This document shows positions 16,579 through 24,794 of a stretch of 64,000 nt of DNA, piece after piece (within the stretch, counting starts at the first letter, position 1; every line of letters begins with the position of its first letter). The stretch spans positions 1-64,000 of the forward strand of contig DVOM01000018.1 of assembly GCA_018713605.1 (NCBI GenBank), written 5' to 3'. The position numbers and the translations under genes are program-made. This stretch comes from Scatacola_A faecigallinarum. Lineage in GTDB: Bacteria > Pseudomonadota > Alphaproteobacteria > RF32 > CAG-239. The notes beneath the pieces are model-generated. The model was not told the origin of the DNA. It saw only the letters and a program-made list of their open reading frames with translations, and made no database searches.

Positions 16579-18184
16579 CGGGTTGCTGTTTTCCTGTACG
16601 GGGTTCGATTTCGGCAATGTCCGCGGCAATTTTGGCAATGTCTTTCAGCATTGTCAACGGTTCTTCGCGGAGCTTGTCTTTTTCGAACTTTTCCATGTAA
16701 ACGCGGAGCGTGGCGCCGCTGGTGCCGGTTCCCGAGAGACGGTAAACGATGCGCGAACCGTCGGCGAATTTGACGACCAGACCGTTTTTGGTCGAAGAAC
16801 CGTCAACCGGGTCGTTGTAAACAAACGGGGCGGCTTCGCTGACTTCAAAGCTGCCGAACTTTTTGCCGTTCAGTTCCGGGAGCCTGTTTTCCAAATCGGC
16901 CATCAGTTTGTCGGCAACGTCTTTGTCTATGCCTTCAAAGTCGAAACGGATATAATAGCTGCGGCCGTATTTTTTCCAATGGTCGACGGTAATTTCCTCA
17001 ACCGATTTGCCTGTAGCGGCAATAATGCTCAGCCAGAACAGAATGGCCCAAATGCCGTCTTTTTCGCGGATATGGCTGGAACCGGTACCAAAGCTTTCTT
17101 CGCCGCAGAAGGTAATGCGGTTGGAATCCATCAGGTTGACAAAGTATTTCCAGCCGGTCGGAACCTCGTAGCAGTCCATGCCCAGCGCTTTGGCCGTGCG
17201 GCAGACGGCCGTAGACGTCGCGGCAGATTTGGCCACGCCGTAAATGCCGTTTCTGTAAGCCGGAATCAGTTTGTAGTTATCGGTAATAATCGACAGGCTG
17301 TCGGAAGGCGAGACGAAAAATTTTCTGCCCAGAATCATGTTGCGGTCGCCGTCGCCGTCATTGGCCGAACCGAAGTCGGGTGCGCCGTCGCCGTACATGA
17401 TACCGATGAGTTCCTTGGCATAAACCATGTTCGGATCCGGGTGCAGGCCGCCGAAATCCGGTTTGGGAACCGCATTGATGACCGATCCCGGCGCGGCGCC
17501 GAGGATTTCTTCAAAAATGCGCTTTCCATAAGGGCCGGTAACGGCGTTCATGGCGTCGAACTTCATGGTAAAGCCGGATTTGAAAAGCTTTTTCAGCGCT
17601 TCGAAGTCGAAAATCCCTTCGAGCATTTCGACATAGTCCTTAATCGGATCGATGACTTCAATCGTCATGTTCTCCAGTTTCTGAACGCCGATTTTGCCAA
17701 GGTCGACGTCGGGCGCTTCGAGAATCTTGTATTCGTTGATGGTTTGAGAGTTTCTGTAGATGGCATCGGTAATCGATGTCGGAACCTGACCGCCGGTTTC
17801 GTCGGAATACTTCACGCCGAAATCGTTGTCGATGCCGCCCGGGTTGTGGGAAGCGGAGAAGATAAAGGCGCCGTTGGTTTTGTTCTTGAGCAGAACGTTG
17901 GAACCGGCCGGCGTTGACATGAAACCGTTCTGGCCGATGATGAGTTTGGCTACGCCGTTGGCCGCGGCCATTTTGATAAATTTCTGAATGGCAACGTCGT
18001 TGTAATAACGGCCGTCGCCGCCTACTACATAGGTTTTGCCTTCTACGCCGCCGATGGTATTGAAAACGGTTTGAATGAAGTTTTCAAAATAGTTGGGCTG
18101 CATCATGACCTTGGTTTTTTTGCGCAGGCCGCCGGTACCCATTTTCTGGTCGGTGTAGGGGGTAGTAGCAACTGTTTTTATCAT
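16565..18184 (-). CDS. pgm: Phosphoglucomutase (alpha-D-glucose phosphate-specific)
   Basis: 539 residues. Interconverts glucose 1-phosphate and glucose 6-phosphate, supplying sugar nucleotides for LPS or exopolysaccharide. The active-site serine loop is FSASHNPGGI, the magnesium loop is NDGDGDRN, the sugar-binding loop is FCGEESFGTGSSH and the phosphate-binding loop RLSGTGTSGATLR. The ATG is preceded by AAGGAGAGAG. It heads the minus-strand run that continues through the flagellar and cell-cycle genes. Confidence 0.95.
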   Translation of the reverse strand: MIKTVATTPYTDQKMGTGGLRKKTKVMMQPNYFENFIQTVFNTIGGVEGKTYVVGGDGRYYNDVAIQKFIKMAAANGVAKLIIGQNGFMSTPAGSNVLLKNKTNGAFIFSASHNPGGIDNDFGVKYSDETGGQVPTSITDAIYRNSQTINEYKILEAPDVDLGKIGVQKLENMTIEVIDPIKDYVEMLEGIFDFEALKKLFKSGFTMKFDAMNAVTGPYGKRIFEEILGAAPGSVINAVPKPDFGGLHPDPNMVYAKELIGIMYGDGAPDFGSANDGDGDRNMILGRKFFVSPSDSLSIITDNYKLIPAYRNGIYGVAKSAATSTAVCRTAKALGMDCYEVPTGWKYFVNLMDSNRITFCGEESFGTGSSHIREKDGIWAILFWLSIIAATGKSVEEITVDHWKKYGRSYYIRFDFEGIDKDVADKLMADLENRLPELNGKKFGSFEVSEAAPFVYNDPVDGSSTKNGLVVKFADGSRIVYRLSGTGTSGATLRVYMEKFEKDKLREEPLTMLKDIAKIAADIAEIEPRTGKQQPDVIT

Positions 18185-18274
18185 ACTCTCTCCTTTTAAT
18201 ACGTTTAATAATTTTATGTCAGGAGTTTATCACTATAAGGATTAAACTCAAGTCTAAACATAGTTATCAAATGT

Positions 18275-18799
18275 TTATTTTCGAGAGAGCGCGGCGCGGA
18301 GTTCGTCGATGAGTTCGGGCAGGTAGGGAAGGTCGGGGGTTTGGGTCGAAAAGTCGGACAACAGTTTCAGACGTTCGGCAATTTGCGGGCTGTCGTCATC
18401 GATGCCCGCGGGCAGGCCGAGCAGGCGAAGGGCTTCGCCGCGGGTATAGGGGCGGTTGAGGCGCCGGTCGTTTTCCTGCTGCCGGTTCAGCCGGCGGCGC
18501 AGGTCGTTAACGATAAAAGGCGAAACCGGCGTGACAAGATTTTTGCGCAGTGCTTTGTAATATGCCAGAAAAAACAAAATGGCGGCGATTGCGGCCAGGG
18601 GCCAGATTTTGTGATGAGAATGGAACACGAGGGCGGCAAAGCCGAAGTAAAAGGCAAATCCCCAGAGCAGATTACTGTCGGCTTGCGACGGAATAAAAAA
18701 GTTGCGCTGCCGGACGCTTCCGGCGGCAAAACGGTTGAGAAAGCGCCCGAGGACGTAACCGCAGGCAACGACAAACATCAGCAGGCTGAGTTCTTTCAT
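18275..18799 (-). CDS. Membrane protein of unknown function
   Basis: 174 residues with three likely membrane segments (residues ~3-20, ~44-60 and ~66-82), then a positively charged cytoplasmic linker and a short helical C-terminus beginning TRGEALRLLGLPAGIDDDSPQ. That tail resembles the small J-domain-like tails seen in alphaproteobacterial membrane proteins, but no HPD motif is present, so no J-domain call is made. It lies 9 nt after mipZ and is probably co-transcribed with dacA-mipZ. Function unknown. Confidence 0.7.
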   Translation of the reverse strand: MKELSLLMFVVACGYVLGRFLNRFAAGSVRQRNFFIPSQADSNLLWGFAFYFGFAALVFHSHHKIWPLAAIAAILFFLAYYKALRKNLVTPVSPFIVNDLRRRLNRQQENDRRLNRPYTRGEALRLLGLPAGIDDDSPQIAERLKLLSDFSTQTPDLPYLPELIDELRAALSRK

Positions 18800-18808
18800 C
18801 TTTTGTTC

Positions 18809-19615
18809 CTATTCGGGGCAGATGAATTCGGCCAAAGCGCGAATCTCGCGTTTGGCGGCAATGTGGGAAACGCTCATTTTGAAACGCAGGTCGGGGTGCT
18901 GCATGTCCAGAACCGTCAGCCCTTCAAGAAACAGTTCGCGGTAAATGACGCGGTCTTTGATAATTTCGGCCAGACGGAAACCGTAAAGTTTGGACATTTT
19001 TTCAAGATAGTTGAAAACGGTTTGTTTGTTGCGGGAGTTGTATGATGACAGCTTATTGCCGACGACGATCCAGTTCAGGTACGGTTTGCCGAGCGAGGCC
19101 AGGTATTTTTTCACTTCCCAGATGTAGTTGGCGTAATGACCGGGCTGGCCGATTTTTTCGTTTTCGAAGTCGATGTCGGCCAGAACGTTTAAGTCAATCA
19201 GACTGTCGGAAATCGGCGTAATCAGCGTGTCGGCGAAGCGGTGCGCTTCTTCAAAAAGATAGTTTTTGGTGCCGGGGGTGTCGATGATGACCGCGTCGTA
19301 ATTGTCGAGCAGTTTGGAGATCTGCATGCGGATATTGGCGCGATCGGCCGGAATCAGGCCGTAATCTTCCTGCGGCGAGAATTTGTAATGAACGGGTATC
19401 GGCAGTGAGATTTTATGCCGGGCGCAGAAAGTTTCGCGGTTTTCGAGATATTTGGAGAGCGTTCCCTGACGGCCGTCCATGTCGACCGTGGCGACCGAAA
19501 AACCTTCCTGCATCAGTTTGATGGCCAGATGCATGGAAATGGTGGATTTGCCGGTGCCGCCTTTTTCGTTGCTGATAACAATAACGTGGGCTTTTTTCTG
19601 AATCGGGTCGTTCAT
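18809..19615 (-). CDS. mipZ: Division-plane positioning ATPase MipZ
   Basis: 268 residues of the ParA/MinD superfamily. Deviant Walker A SNEKGGTGKST near the N-terminus, a DMDGRQGTLSKYLENR switch region and VIIDTPG as Walker B. The DGRQGTLSKYLENR stretch and the later WIVVGNKLSSYNSRNK are MipZ-like rather than ParA-like. MipZ forms a gradient from the ParB-bound origin and inhibits FtsZ away from midcell. It starts 3 nt after dacA, tying division placement to septal peptidoglycan trimming. Confidence 0.88.
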   Translation of the reverse strand: MNDPIQKKAHVIVISNEKGGTGKSTISMHLAIKLMQEGFSVATVDMDGRQGTLSKYLENRETFCARHKISLPIPVHYKFSPQEDYGLIPADRANIRMQISKLLDNYDAVIIDTPGTKNYLFEEAHRFADTLITPISDSLIDLNVLADIDFENEKIGQPGHYANYIWEVKKYLASLGKPYLNWIVVGNKLSSYNSRNKQTVFNYLEKMSKLYGFRLAEIIKDRVIYRELFLEGLTVLDMQHPDLRFKMSVSHIAAKREIRALAEFICPE

Positions 19616-19618
19616 GGT

Positions 19619-20842
19619 TTAATACTGCTGCTGATAACGGTTATGCGCCAAAATGAGCTGTTTGTTTTCCTGTTGTGCGACCACTATACAGGATTTGTTT
19701 GATTTTTTCAAACTTTTACAGGCGGCGTCGGCTTCGTTCTTTGCAAAGCCGGTAATTTTGGAGCGGTAGATGATGGCCGCGCCTGTGGATACGGGTTCGA
19801 TATCAATCGGTTTGTCAGCCAGTTTGCGCGACGCTTTCTTTTTTATCTCAAGCGCATAGTTGCGCGCTTTGGTGTAATTTGAAAAAGCGCCGACCTGAAT
19901 GTCCCAGAGCTTGGCATCTGCTGCGGTTCCTTCCAGCGAAGCAAGTTTTTGTTCCGGTTCGGAGCCGATGTTTTTTTCTTCCAGTTCGGCATACATGCTG
20001 GACGTGTTGACTTTATCGTTTAGGGCCAGTTTGCTCAGCCCTTTGTTCATCATCTGGGCGACTTTTCTGTCGCGCTCGCGGGCGGTGTTGTGGCCCATGG
20101 TTACGGCAATGACGCGGTGACCGTCGCGTTCTGCCGAAGTGATAATGTTGTAGCCGGAAGCGTTGGTAAATCCGGTTTTCAGACCGTCGGCGCCTTCAAA
20201 GTTTTTGAGAATGTGGTTATGCGTGTATATGGTTCGGCCGTCGTAGGTAAATTTTTTGGCGGAAAACCATTTGTAATACTGCGGAAAATGGTGGTACATG
20301 GCGGCGGCCAGCAAGGCCATGTCGCGCGCGGTGGTTTTCTGCTGTTTGTTGGGCAGGCCGGAGGCGTTTTTGAAAGTGGTGTTTTTCATACCGAGTTCGC
20401 GGGAAACGCGGGTCATCGATTTGGCGAAATTTTCTTCGCTGTAACCGAGGCCTTCAGCCAAAACCGTAGCGCAGTCGTTGGCAGATTTGACAATGACGGC
20501 CATGATGCAGGTTTTAACGTCAATGCTTGAACCGGCGCGGAGGCCGAGCTTGGACGGCGAACGGTTGGCCGCATGCCGGGAAACGGGAAGTTTGTCGTCA
20601 AGTTTGATTATGCCTTTTTCCAAGGCGTCGAAAGTGATGTAAAGCGTCATGACTTTGGTCAGAGAGGCGGGATAGCGCAACGTGTCGGCCGCGGAAGAGG
20701 ACAAAACCTCGCCGGACGCGGCGTCGATGGTAATTGAAGAAACGGAGGCTCCGGCTTCGGAAGCAGAATATGCGGCAAAACCGAGCATGAGCAAAGCATA
20801 CCCGAAAACGCGCCGTAATTGCCTGTGAAAACTGCTTTTCAT
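19619..20842 (-). CDS. dacA: D-alanyl-D-alanine carboxypeptidase (PBP5/6 type) with SPOR domain
   Basis: 407 residues. Signal peptide (GYALLMLGFAAYSASEA), then a class C low-mass PBP fold with SLTK (Ser60, Lys63), SAN (Ser120, Asn122) and KTG (Lys222-Gly224). The C-terminal ~85 residues (WDIQVGAFSNYTKARNYALE to about residue 395) form a SPOR domain, which binds denuded septal glycan. It trims the terminal D-Ala from pentapeptides, and the SPOR tail should direct it to the division site. First gene of an operon with mipZ. Confidence 0.93.
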   Translation of the reverse strand: MKSSFHRQLRRVFGYALLMLGFAAYSASEAGASVSSITIDAASGEVLSSSAADTLRYPASLTKVMTLYITFDALEKGIIKLDDKLPVSRHAANRSPSKLGLRAGSSIDVKTCIMAVIVKSANDCATVLAEGLGYSEENFAKSMTRVSRELGMKNTTFKNASGLPNKQQKTTARDMALLAAAMYHHFPQYYKWFSAKKFTYDGRTIYTHNHILKNFEGADGLKTGFTNASGYNIITSAERDGHRVIAVTMGHNTARERDRKVAQMMNKGLSKLALNDKVNTSSMYAELEEKNIGSEPEQKLASLEGTAADAKLWDIQVGAFSNYTKARNYALEIKKKASRKLADKPIDIEPVSTGAAIIYRSKITGFAKNEADAACKSLKKSNKSCIVVAQQENKQLILAHNRYQQQY

Positions 20843-20965
20843 CTTTTTTCTTTCTCTTTTTCTGGAGTTATTTGTACTAATTTTATAAAGAAAAAGAAAA
20901 TAAATTATTAATTTTTGCCGTTGATAATTAGTTTTAGAATAAATAATTTTTTTGCGCTTTTTGTC

Positions 20966-20994
20966 TTGACTTTAAGGAAGATTGTTTGTAAAAA
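20966..20994 (+). promoter_or_regulatory. Probable promoter of tRNA-His
   Basis: -35 TTGACT (20966-20971), 17-nt spacer, -10-like TAAAAA (20989-20994), ending 15 nt before the tRNA. The -35 is good and the -10 weak. The rest of 20843-20965 is AT-rich and probably holds the dacA promoter on the other strand; no clear hexamers were found there. Confidence 0.45.
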
Positions 20995-21008
20995 CGCATA
21001 AGTCCGAT

Positions 21009-21085
21009 GGCGAACTTAGCTCAGTTGGTAGAGCCCCGGTTTGTGGTACCGGTTGTCGTGGGTTCGAGTCCCATAGTTCGCCCCA
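21009..21085 (+). tRNA. tRNA-His (anticodon GTG)
   Basis: Complete cloverleaf. The acceptor is GCGAACT / AGTTCGC plus the extra G-1:C73 pair (21009 with 21082) that marks tRNA-His. The D arm is AGCTC..GAGC, the anticodon stem CCGGT/ACCGG encloses TTGTGGT with anticodon GTG, the T arm contains GTTCGAGT, and CCA is encoded (21083-21085). Confidence 0.97.
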
Positions 21086-21090
21086 GATAA

Positions 21091-21120
21091 AAAAAGCACC
21101 TGTTAAAAGGTGCTTTTTTT
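21091..21120 (+). terminator. Intrinsic terminator after tRNA-His
   Basis: AAAAAGCACC / GGTGCTTTTTTT hairpin 6 nt after the tRNA. Confidence 0.88.
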
Positions 21121-21156
21121 GTGCGAAGCGCGTAATGTTTGTTTAACTGCTCTTAA

Positions 21157-21837
21157 TCATGTCAACCATAGAATGAATAAAGAGAGCAGTATGGCAGAGA
21201 TAATTATGCCAAGAAATGTTAAAACTGTTATCCATTCTTTCCAAAATGGAAGCACAGTAAATGCTACGCGGATGTCACCATAGGGTTGTTCTGTGGAGCC
21301 TCTCATAGTTTGGCCTGAAGCTAAGTCGAAATAATAAGCCGTATAACTGTCCGGTTCCTTGGAGCACAAAATCATTCCACTGTAGGACGAGGCGTGCCAA
21401 TAGCCATTTTCTCTCAGAACATTAGCAGTTGCATCAAATTTTGCTTTTTCTTCAGTGCCCCAATATTTTTCCAAGACATTTTTAGACGGCAGATATACTC
21501 GTCTGTTACGGAAACGCATCTTTGAGATAGTCCATATAATATCACTTTTCTTCTGATACACGTGCTCATCGCGTAGAGAAATCATTACGCCGGACAACAG
21601 CTGAATTCCCCATACGTCGTCCTTGTAGTTCAGATCCAATCCCTTTGCAATGTCGAGTTTTGTTCCGCGGCGATATACTATGGGAAGTTCCGTTGGTATC
21701 AGATTGGTAACATTCTTGTTGGGCGTGTTAACTTTGTTTGCAACATTTTTACCCCGGTTGTTAACCCAGTCTATCAGTTCTTTGTCACTGATGTTCAGTT
21801 CCGAAAGAACTTTTTCCAGTTTTTCAAATTTTTCCAT
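21157..21837 (-). CDS. Hypothetical protein with DUF1566-like middle and C-terminal membrane anchor
   Basis: 226 residues from the ATG at 21837; no strong ribosome site is visible. The N-terminus is a short helical charged part followed by an Asn/Lys-rich linker. The middle (residues ~60-190) has features of the DUF1566/Lcl fold: GYWHASSYSG, then YTAYYFDLASGQTM and RVAFTV near its end. One membrane helix lies at the C-terminus (WITVLTFLGIIISAILLSLF), so the domain is tail-anchored. The gene is visibly more AT-rich than its neighbours and sits between tRNA-His and the metal-export island, a typical site for acquired DNA. Function unknown. Confidence 0.65.
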   Translation of the reverse strand: MEKFEKLEKVLSELNISDKELIDWVNNRGKNVANKVNTPNKNVTNLIPTELPIVYRRGTKLDIAKGLDLNYKDDVWGIQLLSGVMISLRDEHVYQKKSDIIWTISKMRFRNRRVYLPSKNVLEKYWGTEEKAKFDATANVLRENGYWHASSYSGMILCSKEPDSYTAYYFDLASGQTMRGSTEQPYGDIRVAFTVLPFWKEWITVLTFLGIIISAILLSLFILWLT

Positions 21838-21988
21838 AATAAGATATTTTAACGTAATAAACAATTTTATAAATAAGTTCTTTATTCATAGCATTAAATT
21901 GACGAAAAGTCAATTTTTTTTGTCAATTAAGGCCGGCGATTTCATTGTCATAAGGCGGTTGACAATATGAAAAAGGCATGTTATCTAT

Positions 21989-22015
21989 AATATATGAACA
22001 ATTGAACAATTATTT
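21989..22015 (+). promoter_or_regulatory. Direct repeat upstream of the metal-export operon, candidate ArsR-type operator
   Basis: ATATATGAACAATTGAACAATTATT contains GAACAATT twice in a row and resembles the ATATGAACA half-sites of SmtB/CzrA-type operators. It lies about 30 nt upstream of the first gene and would suit the ArsR-family regulator encoded at the other end of the island. Assignment is inference. Confidence 0.4.
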
Positions 22016-22042
22016 AATTATTGATGGGATTGGAGGAAAGAA

Positions 22043-22261
22043 GTGAAGAAGACTTTTGTATTGGACGATTTGGACTGCGCCAACTGCGCGGCAAAAATAG
22101 AGAACGCTGTTCGGGAAATTGAAGGCGTGATTTCGGCTTCGGTTTCCTTTATGAGCGGAAAGCTGGTCTTGGAAGCGGAAGAAGAACGTTTTGAAGAAAT
22201 TCTTAATGCTGCGGAGAAACTGATTGCCAAAGTCGACAGCGACGTTACTCTGGTTCGATAG
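22043..22261 (+). CDS. Heavy-metal-associated (HMA) domain protein, metallochaperone-like
   Basis: 72 residues, a single ferredoxin-like HMA domain with the metal-binding motif DLDCANCAAKIE (CxxC at residues ~11-14). GTG start with GGAGG just upstream. It would hand soft metal ions to the adjacent ATPase, which lacks its own N-terminal HMA domain; the pair looks like a split version of the usual fused protein. Start of the ATPase follows after 15 nt. Confidence 0.88.
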   Translation: MKKTFVLDDLDCANCAAKIENAVREIEGVISASVSFMSGKLVLEAEEERFEEILNAAEKLIAKVDSDVTLVR

Positions 22262-22276
22262 TCAGGAGGTTTGGGC

Positions 22277-24118
22277 ATGAAGCAGAAAAGACAGCTTTAT
22301 AAAATTATCGCCGCTGCCGTTTTGTTTGCGGTGGCTTTTATGCTGCCGGTTTCCGGTTACTGGCGTCTGGCTGTCTGGTCTGCCGCATATCTCATTGTCG
22401 GGCTGCCGATTGTGCGCAAGGCATTCAGAAATATCGGCCATGGACAGGTTTTTGACGAGAATTTTCTGATGACGGCGGCAACGGCCGGCGCTTTTGCTTT
22501 GGGAGAATATTCCGAAGGCGTGGCGGTAATGCTGTTTTATCAAATCGGCGAACTGTTTCAGTCCTATGCTGTCAACAAGTCGCGCAAGTCAATTGCGGCG
22601 TTGATGGACATTCGTCCCGACTACGCCAATATCGAAAGGGACGGCAAGGTTGTCAGGGTAAGTCCCGAGGATGTGCGTCCGGGCGAAGACATTATCGTGA
22701 CTGCCGGAGAAAAAATTCCGCTGGACGGCCGGATCGTCGAGGGTTATTCGTTGATTGACACGGCGGCGATTACCGGCGAATCGGTGCCTCGGGAAGCGGC
22801 CGTCGGCGACGAGGTTATCAGCGGCTGCATTAATTTGAACGGCCGGCTGAAAATAAAGGTTACCCGTGATTTTGGCCAATCGACGGTGGCTAAGATTTTG
22901 GATTTGGTTGAAAATGCCAGTTCCCAAAAGGCTTCTGTTGAGAACTTTATTACCCGTTTTGCACGCTATTATACGCCGGCGGTGGTCTTTCTGGCTTTGG
23001 CTATTGCGGTTTTGCCGCCGTTGCTGGTTGATGGCGCGGCTTTCAGCGACTGGCTGTATCGGGCGCTGACTTTTCTGGTCATATCATGTCCGTGCGCGTT
23101 GGTTATTTCCGTTCCGCTGGGTTTTTTCGGCGGTATCGGCGCCGCTTCGCGCAACGGAATTCTGGTTAAGGGGAGCAATTATCTTGAGGCTTTGGCGGCA
23201 ACCGAAATTGCGGTTTTTGACAAGACCGGCACCCTGACAAAAGGCTGCTTTGAGGTCAGCCGGGTGCAGGGCGAGGGCATTGACGATGACACGTTGCTGG
23301 AAACGGCTGCGTTTGCCGGCGGCAATTCAACGCATCCGGTTTCACAGTCAATCCGCAAGGCATACGGTAAGGAAATTGACCTGAGGCGGGTGGCTGATTT
23401 TGAAGAACTGCCGGGTCGCGGTATTAAGGCCACAATCGGCGGTAAGACGGTTTTGCTCGGCAATAAAAAGCTTTTGGACGAGTATGGGATAAAATTTAAT
23501 CCCGTAAACGGAGCCGGAACGGTTGTCTATATTGCGGCAGGGGGAATTTTCAGAGGCTTTATCCTGATTGCGGACGAGATAAAGCCCGATGCGCCGGCAG
23601 CGATTGCGGCTTTGAAAAAAGCGGGTATCAGGGAGACGGTCATGTTGACCGGCGACAATGCCGCGGTTGCGGAAAATGTTGCGCAAACACTGGGTTTGGA
23701 TAAGTTTTTTGCCAATTTGCTGCCGGCACAGAAGGTCGAAAAGGTTGAGGCGCTGATGAAAGACAAAAGCGATGGCGGAAAACTTATTTTTGCCGGCGAC
23801 GGTATTAATGATGCGCCGGTGCTGGCTCTGGCCGATATTGGTATTGCCATGGGCGGCGTTGGTTCTGACGCGGCGGTTGAGGCGGCGGACATTGTGATTA
23901 TGACTGACGAACCGTCTAAAATTGCGCAGGCGATTAAAATTTCACAACGAACTTTGCGAATCGTGCGGCAGAATATTGTTTTTGCGTTGGGTGTCAAGTT
24001 TTGGGTTCTGTTGATGGGTGCCGAAGGACTGGCTACCATGTGGGACGCTGTTTTTGCCGATGTCGGTGTGTCGGTTATTGCCATTATCAATTCCATGCGT
24101 GCGTTAAAGTCTGTCTAA
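22277..24118 (+). CDS. P1B-type heavy-metal exporting ATPase (Zn/Cd/Pb type)
   Basis: 613 residues from the ATG that follows a perfect AGGAGG at 22264-22269. It has the P-type motifs TGES (actuator), SCPCALVIS (metal-binding CPC, about residue 270), DKTGTLT (phospho-Asp, about 315), the HP motif in GNSTHPVS, and GDGINDAPVLALADIGIAMG. The C-terminal helix pair FWVLLMGAEGLATMWDAVFADVGVSVIAIINSMR, described here by its Asp before VG, is of the ZntA/CadA class rather than the CopA class. Exports Zn(II), Cd(II) or Pb(II). The missing N-terminal HMA is supplied by the preceding gene. Confidence 0.92.
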   Translation: MKQKRQLYKIIAAAVLFAVAFMLPVSGYWRLAVWSAAYLIVGLPIVRKAFRNIGHGQVFDENFLMTAATAGAFALGEYSEGVAVMLFYQIGELFQSYAVNKSRKSIAALMDIRPDYANIERDGKVVRVSPEDVRPGEDIIVTAGEKIPLDGRIVEGYSLIDTAAITGESVPREAAVGDEVISGCINLNGRLKIKVTRDFGQSTVAKILDLVENASSQKASVENFITRFARYYTPAVVFLALAIAVLPPLLVDGAAFSDWLYRALTFLVISCPCALVISVPLGFFGGIGAASRNGILVKGSNYLEALAATEIAVFDKTGTLTKGCFEVSRVQGEGIDDDTLLETAAFAGGNSTHPVSQSIRKAYGKEIDLRRVADFEELPGRGIKATIGGKTVLLGNKKLLDEYGIKFNPVNGAGTVVYIAAGGIFRGFILIADEIKPDAPAAIAALKKAGIRETVMLTGDNAAVAENVAQTLGLDKFFANLLPAQKVEKVEALMKDKSDGGKLIFAGDGINDAPVLALADIGIAMGGVGSDAAVEAADIVIMTDEPSKIAQAIKISQRTLRIVRQNIVFALGVKFWVLLMGAEGLATMWDAVFADVGVSVIAIINSMRALKSV

Positions 24119-24280
24119 CGGTTTTCTAAAGCGATTCGGTGCAGTCTCGAAAAATTCATGTACCTTGTTGTACACTGGAATTTTTCTCGCTTTCCGAATC
24201 ACTTTATAAATTCCGCTATCCGGACTTTAAGAGGGAAGAAAACGGTTTTCTAAAGCAATTTGGTGCAGTCTCGCAAAATT
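24117..24280. repeat. 40-bp direct repeat pair with an embedded hairpin
   Basis: Two copies of a 40-nt sequence starting AACGGTTTTCTAAAGC (24117-24156 and 24241-24280) match at 37 of 40 positions and lie 124 nt apart. The first copy overlaps the ATPase stop codon. Between them an extended imperfect hairpin is possible: GATTCGG (24133-24139) with CCGAATC (24194-24200), then AAAAATTC, TGTAC and their complements around a short loop. No coding potential is apparent. It could be a small intergenic repeat element or a terminator region. Confidence 0.7.
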
Positions 24281-24323
24281 TACATGTCGCAAGGCATACT
24301 GTATCAGCGGTTTTTCTTAAATT

Positions 24324-24716
24324 TTATAATTTGTTTTGCGGACAGCTCATTTCGAAAACGTCGTCAATCATTTTATGGATGAGTCGGGCGGTGCGGGTGT
24401 CCGCGAGTTTGTAATAAACTTCCTTGCCGGCGCGTCTGTTAACAATGAGACCGGTCTGGCGCAGAATGCGCAGATGATGGGAAACGGCGGAAGTACTCAT
24501 GCCGACGGCAACCGCGACGTTCAGGACGCAGGCTTCGCAGTGAGCCAGCAGCCACAGAATACGCAGGCGCGTCGGGTCGCACAGCTGCTGAAAGATGTCG
24601 GAGGCTTTGTAAAAAGCTTCTTCGTCCGGCATATGTTCCAAGAGCTGTTCCAGATTTCCGCCATGGTCATGAAACTGTTCGCCAACGGTACGGATATGCG
24701 GTTTGTTTTCCGGCAT
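24324..24716 (-). CDS. ArsR/SmtB-family metal-responsive repressor
   Basis: 130 residues with a winged helix-turn-helix: FQQLCDPTRLRILWLLAHCEACVLNVAVAVGMSTSAVSHHLRILRQTGL is the family core (residues ~42-90). CEAC in the helix before the HTH takes the place of the ELCVCDL metal box of CadC/ArsR, and a His-rich N-terminus (HDHGGN) may supply more ligands. Likely senses Zn/Cd/Pb and represses the convergent HMA-ATPase operon. ATG preceded by GAAGG. Transcribed toward the ATPase, with its own promoter at 24762-24790. Confidence 0.88.
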   Translation of the reverse strand: MPENKPHIRTVGEQFHDHGGNLEQLLEHMPDEEAFYKASDIFQQLCDPTRLRILWLLAHCEACVLNVAVAVGMSTSAVSHHLRILRQTGLIVNRRAGKEVYYKLADTRTARLIHKMIDDVFEMSCPQNKL

Positions 24717-24761
24717 AGTGCCTTCTTTCGTGTCAAAAAGATAATCAAAAAGCTAAACAGC

Positions 24762-24790
24762 AAGATATAAGATATTGCTTTGCTTGTCAA
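24762..24790 (-). promoter_or_regulatory. Promoter of the ArsR-family gene
   Basis: Minus-strand -35 TTGACA (24785-24790), 17-nt spacer, -10 TATCTT (24762-24767). ATATCTTATATCTTG around the -10 gives a short repeat that could hold an autoregulatory site. Confidence 0.6.
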
Positions 24791-24794
24791 TAAT

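Noticed and set aside
16478..17917. 479-codon open frame opposite pgm
   Set aside because: Antisense shadow of pgm; no motif or start signal.
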